A stretch of DNA of 64,000 bases. Origin: Sinohyriopsis cumingii (taxonomy: Eukaryota; Mollusca; Bivalvia; Unionida; Unionidae). Below the pieces are notes generated by a model that did no database searches, had not been told where the DNA came from, and saw only the letters and a program-made list of their open reading frames with translations. This document shows positions 24,575 through 36,039 of the stretch, piece by piece. The stretch covers positions 35,420,401 to 35,484,400 of the forward strand of contig CM068835.1 in the NCBI GenBank assembly GCA_028554795.2, given 5' to 3'. Numbering within the stretch: the first letter of the stretch is position 1; every line of letters starts with the position of its first letter. Made by a program: the position numbers and the translations under genes.

Positions 24575-25125
24575 TGTGTGTGTGATTTGAAATTTTAACG
24601 TAGCTTTAACAATTTTTCAGTCATATCGCTACACTGTCTGCAGTGTGACAGTTTATAGTGATGTCTAGCACTGGGGCACCATGCCGCAGACATGTAGCAT
24701 TATGTCCCACCCAGTCACATTATTCTGACACCAGGTCGACCAGTCCTAACACTAACCTCTTAATGCTGAGCGCCAAGCGAGGCAGCTGTTCGTTCCATTT
24801 TTATAAGTCTTTGGTATGACTCGGCCGGGGATCGAACCAACGACCTCCTGCATCCGTGGCGGGCACTCTAGCCACTAGGCCACCGGAGCGGTCGCAAATG
24901 GTCGAGAAAGGATATACGTGAAAATGCATGTGATGTTAGACAATGGATATACGTCCAAATGGATGGCACTACATGAAAGACAAATGATATACGTACAGAT
25001 GATGCATGCCACTATATGTAAGACAAGGGATATACGTGCAAATGCGCGTTATGATATGTAAGACAAATGATGTAAATTCAAACGCATGTCACCATATGTT
25101 AGACAAAGGATACACTTCCAAATGC
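24440..25125 (+). repeat. Minisatellite (~40-45-bp unit) split by a SINE
   Basis: Units of the form AGACAAAGGATATACGTGCAAATG...CACTATATGTA recur on both sides of the SINE at about 24539-24894 (copies at about 24475, 24520, 24905, 24945, 24980, 25025, 25060, 25100). Confidence 0.75.
24539..24894 (-). mobile_element. tRNA-derived SINE (family B), minus strand, inserted in the minisatellite
   Basis: The reverse complement starts CGACCGCTCCGGTGGCCTAG with A-box TGGCTAGAGTG and B-box GGTTCGATCCC, then GGCCGAGTCATACCAAAGAC. It carries a conserved body (ATGCTACATGTCTGCGGCAT, CACTGCAGACA.TGTAGCGAT). The tail runs into a TG/CA repeat. CAAATG flanks both ends (24533-24538 and 24895-24900), consistent with a target duplication. 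Related copies: 26814-27040 and 52015-52320. Confidence 0.85.
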
Positions 25126-25304
25126 TTGACTAATTTCTGTACCTAACTGTGTTTTTTCTCATGGGTGGAAGTGTTCCCTTTCCTAGTGTCTTCTATTTTT
25201 CATGCTTTAATGTTCTCAACATGGGGAAGATATAAGTAAGTATCAACTACAGTTTTGGCATGCACATGTAAATATGTGTATCATGATTTTTCATGTCTTA
25301 ATAA

Positions 25305-25343
<39 letters not shown>

Positions 25344-25366
25344 ACGCGACGAGCGCGTTTCGATAG

Positions 25367-25672
25367 ATATGGCATATACCCAGTCTCATTAAAATCCTAT
25401 CTCCGCTGTCCTACGTGAAGATCTGACGACGACCTTTTAAGAATGATGTTCTGGTGACTTTTGAATAAGCCAATGGAAATGCATCTTTCAAAAATCTGAA
25501 AGTGAATTAATCCACACCGCTCAGTCTCCAAATGCGAAGATATAAGACTTCATCTGATTTGTTGATAAAATTAGTGATTATGTTACCAAAACATGATCCC
25601 CTAAGCAGTCGCTGTCAGATCTTCATGTAGGACAGCGGAGATCTGATTTTAATCAGATTTGGCATATATCCT
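25367..25672. mobile_element. MITE-like element with ~60-bp terminal inverted repeats
   Basis: 25369-25432 (GGCATATACCCAGTCTCATT...TCTCCGCTGTCCTACGTGAA then GATCTGAC) matches the reverse complement of 25603-25672. The interior of ~170 bp has no ORF. No target duplication could be fixed by eye. A TG microsatellite (25310-25342) lies directly left. Confidence 0.75.
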
Positions 25673-25679
25673 TACCTAT

Positions 25680-26410
25680 ATTTACTCTAAACAAAATTAT
25701 TCCCATAGTCTGTAAAGTCTTGTCAACCTAAGGTGATACTTCAACGAAGAGTTTTCTTTTGTTTGTGTTTGTCTTATTCACTTTACAAGGTTATTTGGAA
25801 AATTAAATTCAAAATATCTAACTCGGAACAAAAGTTACTTGCAAGGCGCCGTGCCGGCAATGAAGACAACGTGTGCAGAACACAATCCATCAATGCTACT
25901 TTGATTAGTTTTTAAAACCCATAATTTGAAATGCTGAAGTACAAAATACGAATATCAATAGGCCTATGTGTGTTTAAAAAAATCGAGAAGTTAAATACAT
26001 GGTACCCAATATATAACTGAGTTCAGCCAAACTGAAAGGAATGTAAACTTTGCCAAAATGAATACATGATAAAATGGAGAAATGAAAAGAAAGAACGCCG
26101 AAGAGTACAAATAGAACGAGGAAAACCAAGGACGCATCAATGAATCTGAGAAGCAAAAATATGACATTACGAAAGTCTTTGATTAATGAACAATATAAGA
26201 AGCAGAATTGTACATACATTTTAGGACAAAACATAAAAATTAGATATTATGCGGAAAATGATCTGTGTTCCGTCAATTGGCTTCAAATGAAGGTGGCTAA
26301 TTCTGAAAGTGTCAGTGAAGACGGTCGTAATACTGATCATATACTTCCAAATTCATCATTGATAAATCTGGTACTTAGTTTGGTTAGTGTCCTTTACGAC
26401 ACAACAAAAC
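25680..26410. other. Intergenic, no gene supported
   Basis: Two overlapping open frames near 25974-26415 lack motifs and read into the adjacent SINE. Nothing else was seen. Confidence 0.4.
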
Positions 26411-26417
26411 AATAGAT

Positions 26418-26572
26418 TACATAGTGCCAAGGCTATTGGAGTAAAGTGACTTGCCGAAGGACACACCACTGTAGCTGACCTAGGCTGGTCCAATGGTGTG
26501 ATTCGAACTCGTACCCTTTCGGTCGTGGAGTCCGGCATGCTAACTACTGACCCACTGCGGTTCCAAGCACAC
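26418..26572 (-). mobile_element. tRNA-derived SINE (family C), minus strand
   Basis: The reverse complement begins GGAACCGCAGTGGGTCAGTAG and carries the B-box GAGTTCGAATC. It ends with GTGTCCTTCGGCAAGTCAC, a tail motif known from many aquatic-animal SINEs. Boundaries are approximate. Confidence 0.75.
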
Positions 26573-26813
26573 AACAAAATGTTTCGTTATTTAAACACTA
26601 ATTACACGTTAGCAACTGAAAACATACAAACTTAGAAAATGCCATCCATGAAGACAGTGATGAACGCAAGAAAAAGGTTGAATTTATTCACGATGGTTGA
26701 CTTCAACGTTAATGAGATCTTGAAAAGTACTGTGTAATTGTACAATGTACGTGCTTCATTGGTACAGTCTCGTTTTTATTGCCGAATTTAATATATAATA
26801 GACCGACACTCCA

Positions 26814-27040
26814 AAAAAGTGAACCGCTCCAGTGGCCATTGTGGTTTGAGCGTCCGTCTCGGATACGGGTGGTTCGAACCCCGCCGAGTCATACCAAAGA
26901 CTTATAAAAACGGTACTAGCAGCTACCTCGATTGTTTCTCAGCATTAAACGATTAATTTTACGACTGGTAGACATGGTGTCAGGATAATGTGACTAGGTG
27001 TGACATGATGCTATATGTCTGCGGCATGGTACACACTTAT
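26814..27040 (+). mobile_element. tRNA-derived SINE (family B), plus strand, 3'-truncated
   Basis: Head GAACCGCTCCAGTGGCCATT with B-box GGTTCGAACCC, then CCGAGTCATACCAAAGACTT and a body with ATGTCTGCGGCATGG. It matches the family-B SINEs at 24.7 and 52.1 kb but stops earlier. Confidence 0.8.
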
Positions 27041-27434
27041 TATCGTTTATCCGTCTTGTTCATCCAATTTGTTCATTAATGTATACGTCATCCTCTCTGC
27101 CATACAAAGATAACTCTTGCTATAAAGCATGCCTTCTATATCATCTAATTTCAAGTCTTCTCGTTTGCAAACAACTTGATATCTTAAAATTACTTCCCGA
27201 TTCTAAATATTTCCTCGAAAAATTTAGAAAGGCACCCTTTTTCAATAAGAATGTAAGGTTGTATGTCAAAGCATTCCTGAAGAACTGTCTCTAAAACCTT
27301 AAGCAAAATTACTGCTATGTCTCGCTTCCCATTAATGTTGGCCAGACAAATATTGTTTTGTATTAAAACAATTCGCTGGTTGGTGTTCAAAACGTCTCAG
27401 CTGTCATATAACAACACCGATTTAAGCATACTTT

Positions 27435-27735
27435 TCACATGTTGTCATCTTTGTTTGCTTCAGCTAGAGTAATGTATATTGATCTGTGATGAGCATCATT
27501 GTATATATCAATTAGCTTCGGTAAACAGCAACACATTTTCTTGTTTGATTTTGCATGAAATACTTCCACATTATAATCCTTAGAGTTCTATTAAATCTTT
27601 CCACTACATATATTTCTGAGTAAGATGAAAAGGGTTTGATGTTCTCCTTATCAAACAAATCCATAAGTGTTTGGTTGTGCAACTCTTTTCCCACATCAAA
27701 CTGTAACACTGTTTTCGCTCTTTGAATATTGCTCT
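27435..27735 (-). pseudogene. Relic of a retroviral-type (rve) integrase
   Basis: Read on the minus strand from about 27733, the frame gives QFDVGKELHN, NI..FSSYSE and VVERFNRTL, then a tryptophan-Lys-Tyr-Phe segment and N.TRK. These are the second Asp and catalytic Glu region of the Polinton/Gypsy-type integrase core. After 27512 the similarity continues in another frame (a YNDAHHRSI-like stretch, then LAEANKD), so there is at least one frameshift. Neither the first catalytic Asp nor a C-terminal domain is found. It belongs to a different, older element than the one at 34-51 kb, whose integrase differs strongly. Confidence 0.8.
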
Positions 27736-27739
27736 AAAT

Positions 27740-29180
27740 GTATGTGCATATAATCTGCCTTTTTGGTGTATACTTTTCAGCTTAAGAGTATTTCTAACAA
27801 TTATCTATAACTATCAAAATGTAGTTGTATCCACTGCTGTATATTTTTTGCTTTGTTGTGCAAGATGTATGTGTGTTGCTCAGTTAACCATTCTTTCAAT
27901 TCAGCGCCGATTTTTTATATATAGATTCTCCGTTTAATTTGTTCGTATAACTAATTTATATTTCTACAAGCAGCTGGAATTACTGTATCGTATTAAATAT
28001 GCATCAAATACTGTTATTAGCATGTTATATAACACGAGAACAAAAGAATCTTCATATAATGGTTATGCTTGATACATTATTCATTATTAGTGACCAAAAA
28101 GTCAGGAGGACTATCGTCTAAAACGGGTACCTTTATTTTCAACAATTTGCAAAACTTTTAAATGCTTGTAAACGTAGGAATGATTTCAAATTTATGTATA
28201 AATTATATTATTCACTCTAAACTGTTTCATGATATATCTCTATTTTTGTCAAAAGGGCGTTGATTAACATTATAAAACGCACGAACTCTTCAAGCTGCAC
28301 TTTAAATTTAACAAATATGTGTATCTGCCATCATAAAATACGTAAATTATGCCCTTCTCGTATTCTCTTAATGTCTGTTAAATTCAATGCATTTTAATTT
28401 TTATGGTCTGACTGGTCCAGCAATGTTTATTTATGAATTGTATTCTTGAGAATGACTAGTCCAATAATATTAACTGCAGTTTGAATTTCTGGAAATTTCT
28501 TGATGTGTGGGCAGAGCTGTTAAAGTGAAAAAATACTGAATTTTCAATTTCACAATGGTTTATTACTGTCATTTTCCCTTTTACTTCCTCAGCGTTCCTC
28601 CCTGTTATTTCGTCAATGCTTTATGACTTGAATAACACACGCACAATTCTGAACATGTTCTACCATATAGCATTTTCCATAACGGCAACGTGAACCTCAG
28701 GCGGATAGGTATAAGAGACAGCTGTGCGAAGAAGGGAAGTTGCGAAATGTTGCGTTAGTAATTTTGCCGCATTAAGTCCCCCGCCCTTTCCTCTGCCTTT
28801 GTTCCTTCAACAGTGCAAGGTCTACATTTGTAAACTACATTTATTACTGTTTCCAGCGAACTTACATTTAGACCATACAGGAAAAATTAAAATTGTAGTT
28901 CCACAATTACCCATAAAATAAATTTATTAGACTGTGATAACAGGAAAAATAAAAGATATTAAACTGCTGTCTAAAGTTGTGCAGAATGAGCAAATCTGAG
29001 CAATAAGGCGCATATCTGTCAAAATAAAAATCAGTTCGAGATCACGTAGATAAAATAATGTTGGCCTCATTAAAATCTGGTTAAAATAAACTTAAAGATC
29101 AAACTTCCTGTACATATATGAAGTAAGTTTCAGAAATTCTGAGCCCACATGTCCATAACTCGGACAAAATGAAAGAAAAA
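27740..29180. other. Intergenic, nothing recognised
   Basis: AT-rich, without supported genes. May include further unrecognisable remains of the element that left the integrase relic. Confidence 0.4.
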
Positions 29181-29189
29181 TAATTTTCA

Positions 29190-29190
<1 letters not shown>

Positions 29191-29225
<35 letters not shown>

Positions 29226-29320
29226 CAAATAGAGCAGAGTTTTGACAAGAGTCGGATTGAAATTTATACGATGTTCGGTTTTTCGGTTAAAGAAATCGAA
29301 TCATGTGAAAATTCACTTAA

Positions 29321-29352
<32 letters not shown>
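29191..29352. repeat. Two (CT)n microsatellites
   Basis: CT dinucleotide runs at about 29191-29221 and 29323-29352. Other simple repeats nearby are GA at 30091-30112, poly-G at 30486-30500 and 30996-31007, and AC at 30841-30871. Confidence 0.9.
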
Positions 29353-29354
<2 letters not shown>

Positions 29355-31055
29355 GTTATTTGACAACATGTCTTTAGTTTACCATGAGTGCCTTTTTGAG
29401 CATTTTAAAAATGTCATTATGTATATCACTGTTGCGATTTATCGTCATCGTATTTGACGTAACGATATTATCGACCAAAGGTCGGTAATATCGTCTAGCT
29501 CTATGGTTTCTGCCAATATAATTCGTTTCCATTTCGCTGTAATACTGAGCACTGCTACAGTAGTAACAGGTGTATCATAATCACCTGTGTCCTCGGCATT
29601 AGTGCATTTCAATCGATGCATGTTTAACATATATAACAACAACCTTCATTATATAACAACAATCTACGGTATATAACAACAATCTACAGTCAGTGGTGAG
29701 TGGAAGTCGGTGGAAGAAGAAAAAAGGCATTTTCCGCAGGCTATAACATCTGGCAGGGCACGTGTCTCCGGTTTGCTTGCTAGAGAAATATTATCGTGAA
29801 CATGAAGTAAAACAAAACAAACAAACAAACAAAACATGAAAACTATGTACCAAGGATTTAGTTGTAAGTGTAGCTTACCTAACTTTAAAGTCATTGGTTC
29901 TGGGTGCCTCTCAAGCATCCCTCACCTCCGATCCTTTAATTTAAAAAAAAACTTCACATATATCCCAATAGCCTGTTTCTCTAGAACTGTGGTATGCGAA
30001 ATATATTTTACATTAAAGGCACAGTGTAAATTGACTTGAACAAATCCTTTTTTTTAATAGATGGAAACAAAAATATTGATCTGTGAGGCATCGAGAGAGA
30101 GAGAGAGAGAGAGTACCTTCCTATGTGCACCCGAATGATATCCATTCATCATTCTATGGCAATATTCTCGCAGTTAACTCTACCAATCATGACACTCTTT
30201 GACGTACATGTATGCACAGTTATACTCTCTATACACGTGTCGACACATTGGAGTTGATTGGCTGAAAGTTTTGTTGTTGGATATCACTATCAAAACACTA
30301 TCCACAGACAATAACAAAAGCTAAAATGCAAACAAGAATCTCACAGTTGTAACTTCGGGACGAGCAACAAGTCGTGAGAAACTTAATATCCAAGACCATG
30401 TCAAAAAGCGAAGGTACAATAGATATTGTTATTAGAAGTACTTTAGTGTACACCTGTCAGATAATCTACCTATATAATTCAAAACCGGGGGGGGGGGGGG
30501 GTATTACCCGACTCTTAAGAAAGCGTAAGACGCCACTCTTCTGTTCCCCAACATCCCACAACCTTGCATCACAGATGTTAATTCATCTCGCGGCGTGTTA
30601 TTAGCCTCTTTACATAAATATGTATCCGATCAGCATTATAAACGCACTCAATCCGATTTTATTGGTGAAGTTTTATTGAAAAGGCTATAAAAGTTTGACA
30701 TGCGGGTCGATAAATAATTCCATTTTATGGCCGTCGCAACAGCGAACAAAACTCGACTTTGTTGCTGAAGTTGTGTCGATTAATTGGGTGGAGACGAAAC
30801 CTTAGTTCCCTCGTCAAAACTAAGTAATATTTACTTGTGCCACACACACACGCACACACACACACACACACAAGGAAGAGTGAAAATTAAGTCTGTTTCA
30901 ATACAGTTAGGAACCTTAGTAACTGTCGATTTGAGAAGAGAAATAATTGCATATCTGTATTTGGTTGATTTGGGTAAGAGCGTACGGCGTCTATGGGGGG
31001 GGGGGGGTTACAATAAAATTATATCGATCGATCTAAACGGTAGTGAATGAGGCGC
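29353..31055. other. Intergenic with simple repeats, no gene recognised
   Basis: Contains a short ATATAACAACAATCTAC tandem at 29630-29690 and the microsatellites listed above. No coding region supported. Confidence 0.4.
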
Positions 31056-31059
31056 CGTA

Positions 31060-31600
31060 GCGGACAAAAGCTGTTTCAATCAAAACGTTGCCGTTGAAAT
31101 TTTAATGTCAGATGTCCAGAATTCCAATTTTACGTGTCGTATCAAAAATGCTGGTCCTTAAAGTTCCATTTTATAAGTCGAGATTTTAGATTGTATCTGT
31201 TGAATTAAACAGAGGTGGCTGAAAGTTATATTTTCTATGTCAAGGTTTTAGATCGTGTCGTTTGAATTACACGGCGGTGGTTGAAATTGTAATGCCATAC
31301 GTCGAGAATTCTTAATTTACGTATTGGTTCAAAGAGCTTATGTTGAAAGTTCCATTTCATATGTTGAGTATTTATATTTCATCTGTTGAATTACACAGCG
31401 CTGGTTGAAAATGTGATGTCCAATGCCGAGATTTTAGATTGTATTTTCTTAATTATACGGCGGTTGTTGAAATTTTAATGTCATATGTCTCGAGTTTCAA
31501 TTTAACATGTTGATTCCCATTAATTGTGCTGAAAGTTTCATTTCGTATGTTGAGTTTTTAGATTGTATATGTTGAATTACACAGCGTGATTGGACATTTT
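31060..31600 (+). repeat. Degenerate minisatellite (AGATTTTAGATTGTATCTGT theme), ~9 copies
   Basis: Units of about 55-65 bp contain GTTGAATTACACAGCG.TGGTTGAAA, then ATGTCATATGTCGAG and ATTTTAGATTGTAT. The same theme returns in reverse orientation at 31905-32110. Confidence 0.75.
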
Positions 31601-31904
31601 ATTGTGTTTGACAGAACTGTTATTTTTACATGGTGAAATGATGTGTTGGTGTTAAAATTAACATTACACAATGTCCACTTTAACAGTCCAAATAATATCT
31701 AGTATTAAGATTTATCATTCGTTTATTCAGTTATGAGGCGCAATTATATTTCATGCATTTACATTTTGAAAGTTACCATTCACAGGTCGAGAATTACTAT
31801 GAATTTCTTTGCTAGAGGTCGCTCTCGTGAACGGACCGGGTTATTTTTAAACAAGGAGGCTGCTTCTCGTTGCTGTGAAATTCATCCGATGAAATAGTAT
31901 TACT

Positions 31905-32110
31905 CGCCATATGAAATGGAACTTTCATCACAAACAGTTGCATACAACGTGTGAATTAGGGATTCTCGACATATGATATTGAAATTTCAACCACCGCTGT
32001 GTAATTTAAAATATACATTTAGAACGTCGACATAGGAAATATAACTTTAAACCACAACTGTATAATTCAACATATATAATCTAAACTCTCGATCTAGAAA
32101 ATGGAAAATG
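31905..32110 (-). repeat. Inverted block of the 31.1-kb minisatellite
   Basis: The reverse complement contains the same GTTGAATTATACAG, GGTTTAAAGTTATATTTCCTA and CGTCGACATTC-type blocks. The pair makes an inverted arrangement about 300 bp apart. Confidence 0.65.
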
Positions 32111-32623
32111 TCAGTCATAGAGGTTAGAGTCTCGTACGTGACCCCCGTAGGGTATCAAATAAGGTCAAATAGTACTTCCGTACCCTGTAGTCTGCATTGA
32201 TTGTAGAAAGGAAAATACCGTACTGCAGAGAGATGTACTCAAAACAGGAAAATATATGGTAGCAATCAATATATATACACGCTATCAAGCCTGCTATGCT
32301 ATATTATGACTGAAGTATATCAGCTTTGTTTTGTAGTGATTTTTTTTTTATACCGTGTTTTATATGGCAATGTTGATAAACGATAAGCGCCATCTTGGTT
32401 TTAGTTTTGTACCACCCATATCACGTATCACAAAACAAAACGATGTTGAATTTTACACAGTTACATTATCTGCATCATTTTTGTCTTCATCATTAGTTGC
32501 CAGAGATTAAATTCGGTTTGAAGCAATCAATATTTATCCGGATGGTGACTTAAGCATCTTTGGTGTTTGTTTTTAAGATTAGGTTTTATCATTTTATTTA
32601 AGTAATGAACTCTGACCGTGGTG

Positions 32624-33049
32624 ATGTGGTTGCGGATTTGCCCCGACGGGGTGTTAGATGACCTAACAAAAGATGTAAACATAGATGGTAATTTCGCTCC
32701 ACTTGTTGATAAATATCTGCGTCAAAACGGTGTTACCATATCATGCTATGAACTGTCATATAATCTTGTTAAGGATCAAGTAGAAATTGAAATTGCCATT
32801 TGGAATCACCTTGATGTGCCAATACCAACTCGAGGCCAGTTAGGAATCGTCGCACGTGCACCTAAAAACGCTCAAGCGTTAACTGCAGCACCAGATTCAA
32901 AACCTTTCTGGGATTATTTCTACAATAGCGATGTGGCATTCACCGATGTCTCCACCCCAGTCACGTTCACCATCGAATATTTTAAACCAACATTGATTCA
33001 ACTGAGAAAAGAAAGGTCTCGTCTTTTATCCAGCAAGGACGCAAAGTAA
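32624..33049 (+). CDS. Unrecognised ORF, coding-like
   Basis: About 141 residues from the first in-frame ATG (32624). The translation has a balanced composition and long non-repetitive stretches (DVNIDGNFAPLVDKYLRQNG near the start, FWDYFYNSDVAFTD later), unlike the low-complexity frames around it. An upstream ATG at 32603 in another frame runs 18 codons into a stop at the point where the coding-like text begins, so the 5' end may be frameshifted or spliced. No signal peptide or membrane segment. Similar strings TAGGGTAT..AATAAGG occur before (32149) and after (33121) it, hinting that it sits in a repeated or mobile unit. Function unknown. Confidence 0.45.
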   Translation: MWLRICPDGVLDDLTKDVNIDGNFAPLVDKYLRQNGVTISCYELSYNLVKDQVEIEIAIWNHLDVPIPTRGQLGIVARAPKNAQALTAAPDSKPFWDYFYNSDVAFTDVSTPVTFTIEYFKPTLIQLRKERSRLLSSKDAK

Positions 33050-33054
33050 CGAAA

Positions 33055-34130
33055 GATATATGTGTCGCGTGGGGAATAGCTTGTCATTGGGCTAGAGGTG
33101 AGAACGGGTGTCCGGGGACGATAGGGTATTTAATAAGGCAAAAAACCCACTTGGTACTATTTAAACGACGCATACAATGTCCGGATAAAGCATGTATTCG
33201 ACACATCAAATGTCAGAAATTTCATTCCCGTGCCAATAAATATGAAAGTATCCGTTCAATCCGGGCTTTATTTCTAAAGAAAAGAAATACGGAACAGGAT
33301 GCAAGTGAAGATCTTTTCTTAAACTGAAAGAAGTCGCAAATTTCTCAAGCTTTGTGTTTATTTGTTTCTTTTTTCTTTCTGTTCTTTTTTTGTTGTTTTG
33401 TTTTGGGTTTTTGTTGGGTGGGTGGGTGAAGGAATGGCGCAAAAAAGAAGGAAAAATGCATTTTAGAACTATATACATTATTCTGGAGACAGAAGACGAT
33501 GTGGAAATGCCTCTTTATAAACCATATTGATTTGCCTGAAAGTTTATACTGTTTCTTATGAGAAATATATTGGACGTTCAATTTATGGATATAGAGTTTA
33601 CAAATTGACGTGTGATATCTTTTTTTCTCTCTCCAAAATGGTACAATATTCACATGTATGTTTCAACTAGTACTTGAATTATTCACCTACATGCATTAAC
33701 TAACTTGCTAGTGATTTTCAACGATCGTACAATGCATGTATCTGTAATAGACCTATAGGATAGACCCAAATAAGACCTTTGGTTTCTTTTCCATTTTTTT
33801 TTTAAAAATCATCAATAACTTTGTTATCATTAGCAGGGTAACCTCGGGTCTAATAGGCATAATTGTGAGGGTGAACCCGAGTTAATGTAAGCGATTTTAT
33901 ATAACAAGCTAACAACGTCGTTGAATAATGTTCACTAGCGGCCTTAGCGAGGTGAGAAACGTGCAAACGCACCGGACCAGCAAGCTGGAGGGGGGGGGGG
34001 GAGGGTCATGGACCCCCTCCCCCGATCCGGCTCTGATAAAGAATTACATTTTACATTTGAATATTTTGATACAACGGGAAAACATCTATTTTATAATATA
34101 ACATGACGAAAATCTTTTAAAATTCACTAC
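33055..34130. other. Intergenic, no gene recognised
   Basis: T-rich and G-rich simple tracts (poly-G near 33993-34004). No supported gene. Confidence 0.45.
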
Positions 34131-34139
34131 ACCTATAAA

Positions 34140-34354
34140 CAGTGCCGGATAAAGCTAGTGCGGGGCCTGTAGCATATGTTATAAAGGGGCCCTAAATTAA
34201 AAAAAAACAAAAAAAAAACAACCCACATAAATATTAAAACTCATCAATTTTTAACTTGAATAGTGAAGTAACTGTATTTTTTCGTTGCTATACATCCAGA
34301 TAATACAACAAATATGTCTGACATTTCAGTAATAGTAGTACTTACATGTAGGTA
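34140..34354 (+). mobile_element. Left part of a hAT-type MITE split by the Polinton
   Basis: CAGTGCCGGATAAAGC at 34140 pairs with AATCCGGCACTG ending at 51152. The flanking 8-mers CCTATAAA (34132-34139) and TTTATAAA (51153-51160) agree at six positions, as expected for an aged 8-bp hAT duplication. The right remainder is 51062-51152. Confidence 0.75.
34350..34354. repeat. Target-site duplication of the Polinton (left)
   Basis: AGGTA directly precedes the element and is repeated exactly at 51057-51061. A 6-bp version does not match. 5-6 bp is the normal range for retroviral-type integrases. Confidence 0.8.
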
Positions 34355-34864
34355 AGCAGCAGAGAGGGTGAACAGACCACTTAAGGGAATGGTCACCCTT
34401 GTGTTTAGACCAAAAAAAATAGTGATCCTTCATAGAGGTCAATACCACGTCTACGATTATTGTTTGTCCCAAACAGAATTGTAAACAGGACCCTCTCTGC
34501 TGCTCAATAATCTTGGGAATCTTCATCTGAATCATGGGAATCTTTTGTTTTGTTCTTCAAGTAATATTCAAGTTCTGATGGTGGTTTTTCTATTTTTGGA
34601 TTCATGTTCTTTCTTTTTCTGTAATATATCATCAAACTTCTGTATCGATCTCCACCGCAATTTTTGCAAATCTGATATAATCCTCTAACGCCGTTGTTAC
34701 ATCCAACACAACTTCGTGAACCAGTATGAGGATTTTTCTTTAAAATATAATTATGTTTTTTACAATATTCTCCACGACACCTTTTGTTGCATTTATCTGA
34801 TGTTCCTTGAATTAACCACGCACAGTTGTTCATTATATTAATGATATCTGTTTAATTAAATTTA
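34355..34864 (+). repeat. Left terminal inverted repeat (510 bp)
   Basis: Exact partner 50547-51056, no net indel, with about 8 mismatches by eye (roughly 1.6%). It contains the whole outward-reading Cys-rich gene. Its outer 150 bp are bounded by AGCAGCAGAGAGGG (34355) and its inverse CCCTCTCTGCTGCT (34491-34504), so each end can fold on itself. A further CCCTCTCTGCTG lies just inside the repeat at 34867 on the left side only. Confidence 0.95.
34504..34833 (-). CDS. TIR-encoded Cys-rich zinc-ribbon-like protein, left copy
   Basis: 109 residues. Cysteines and histidines form repeated CxxxC/CxxC pairs: C4, C15/C19/C24 with H27, C42/C45 and C56/C59 (SCVGC and ICKNCGGDR), so it probably binds two or three zincs. 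The C-terminus is acidic. The right TIR holds the same gene with four substitutions, and a shorter paralogue lies at 44708-44932. The frame is intact in both TIRs although other genes are broken. It reads outward toward the element end. Function unknown; a nucleic-acid-binding or transcription role is plausible from the ribbon pattern. Confidence 0.75.
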   Translation of the reverse strand: MNNCAWLIQGTSDKCNKRCRGEYCKKHNYILKKNPHTGSRSCVGCNNGVRGLYQICKNCGGDRYRSLMIYYRKRKNMNPKIEKPPSELEYYLKNKTKDSHDSDEDSQDY

Positions 34865-34910
34865 CACCCTCTCTGCTGATATCAATTAAAAAATTGTTAT
34901 ATTTAAAATA

Positions 34911-36011
34911 ATGGTACATCCAGAATCTCATACTGCAAGAATAGCACGAGAACGATTAGAAGCAATTAAAAATTTCTTCCTGTCAGAGACTCATTTATAA
35001 AAAATCTACAAGCGCAGCAAGAAGCACAAGTTGAGTACGAAGAAGAAACTAAAAAACTGTTTAAACCCGTCACTGCAGCTACTGAAAAAGTTACAACTGT
35101 CATCAAAGAAGACCTTCTTCCGGTATCAAAACAAACAGCAGAACAAACTGAAAAAATAGCAAGAAGAACTAAACAGACAAAGAAGATTTTACGAGATCTT
35201 CCACCTGGCATAGCCAGGGAAATAGCTGCGGCTCAGCCTCCACCTGTTGGTGAGGAAATACTTGAAAGTATTGGAAAACTTCGTACTGAAGTCGCCGACG
35301 TGCAAAAAGAACATGCACCTAAATTCAAGCCAGTAAAAAAAAATATAAAATTAATTGCAAAATTTAAGGAAGGGGTTGTTGAAGAAATTAGGAACACTGA
35401 AATAGAAAAATTACCCGAAAAAATATTAGATTATATATCTGACAAATCTGGGATTTTAAAACCCCGTCATGAAAAAGTAAAAAAATCAAGATGTTATTAA
35501 ATGGATATATCGCATACATGCAAACAAAAGACAGGTTAAAAGTGATGACTCGAAATACAAAGATCTTTATAAAGAAGTAGAAATACTTCGCAGAGAGAGA
35601 CTAGAACAAGAACAAGAACAACTCGCCCAGTATCAGCTTCCTCCACCTTTACAACGTAAAAAAAATTCTGCGCCGGCAATGACATTTACACCGATAGATT
35701 CACCACATGGATTTCGAATAAGTGACTCACTTCACATATCCCCGGTCACCACTGAAGTACTTTATCCGGTGATGCAACCACCAGTATTTAAAACACCTCA
35801 AGATGAACCTAAAACAGGATCTGGTTTATGTCCTGATAATATCATTAATGATGTGTCACGGTTAGAAGTTCTCATAGAAGGAAAACGTGCCGGAAATAAT
35901 TCACCAGAAATAATTAATGAAGCAGCTGATATTTGTCGGCGATTATTTCAAGGTGGTATCATGGATATCGGAGTTTACCGAGAACTTATTGATGAACTTG
36001 TTGATGACTAA
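34911..36011 (+). pseudogene. Coiled-coil-rich virion-block protein, two frameshifts
   Basis: ATG at 34911 in an ATAATGG context opens 23 codons, then a stop. Similarity of composition resumes in the next frame right after an A-run at 34968-34972. A second shift occurs at the A-run 35479-35485. The final part is the open segment that includes 35679-36011. The middle is Gln/Glu/Lys-rich with heptad-like spacing (probable coiled coil, about 35000-35200 and 35580-35640). The C-terminal ~110 residues look globular and end in acidic ELIDELVDD. It is the first gene of the capsid block, 50 bp inside the TIR. I do not recognise the family; a scaffold or core role is inferred from position. Both lesions are in homopolymers and could be assembly errors. 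Confidence 0.6.
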
Positions 36012-36039
36012 TTGTTAGATAAATGGTAAATTAAAAAAG

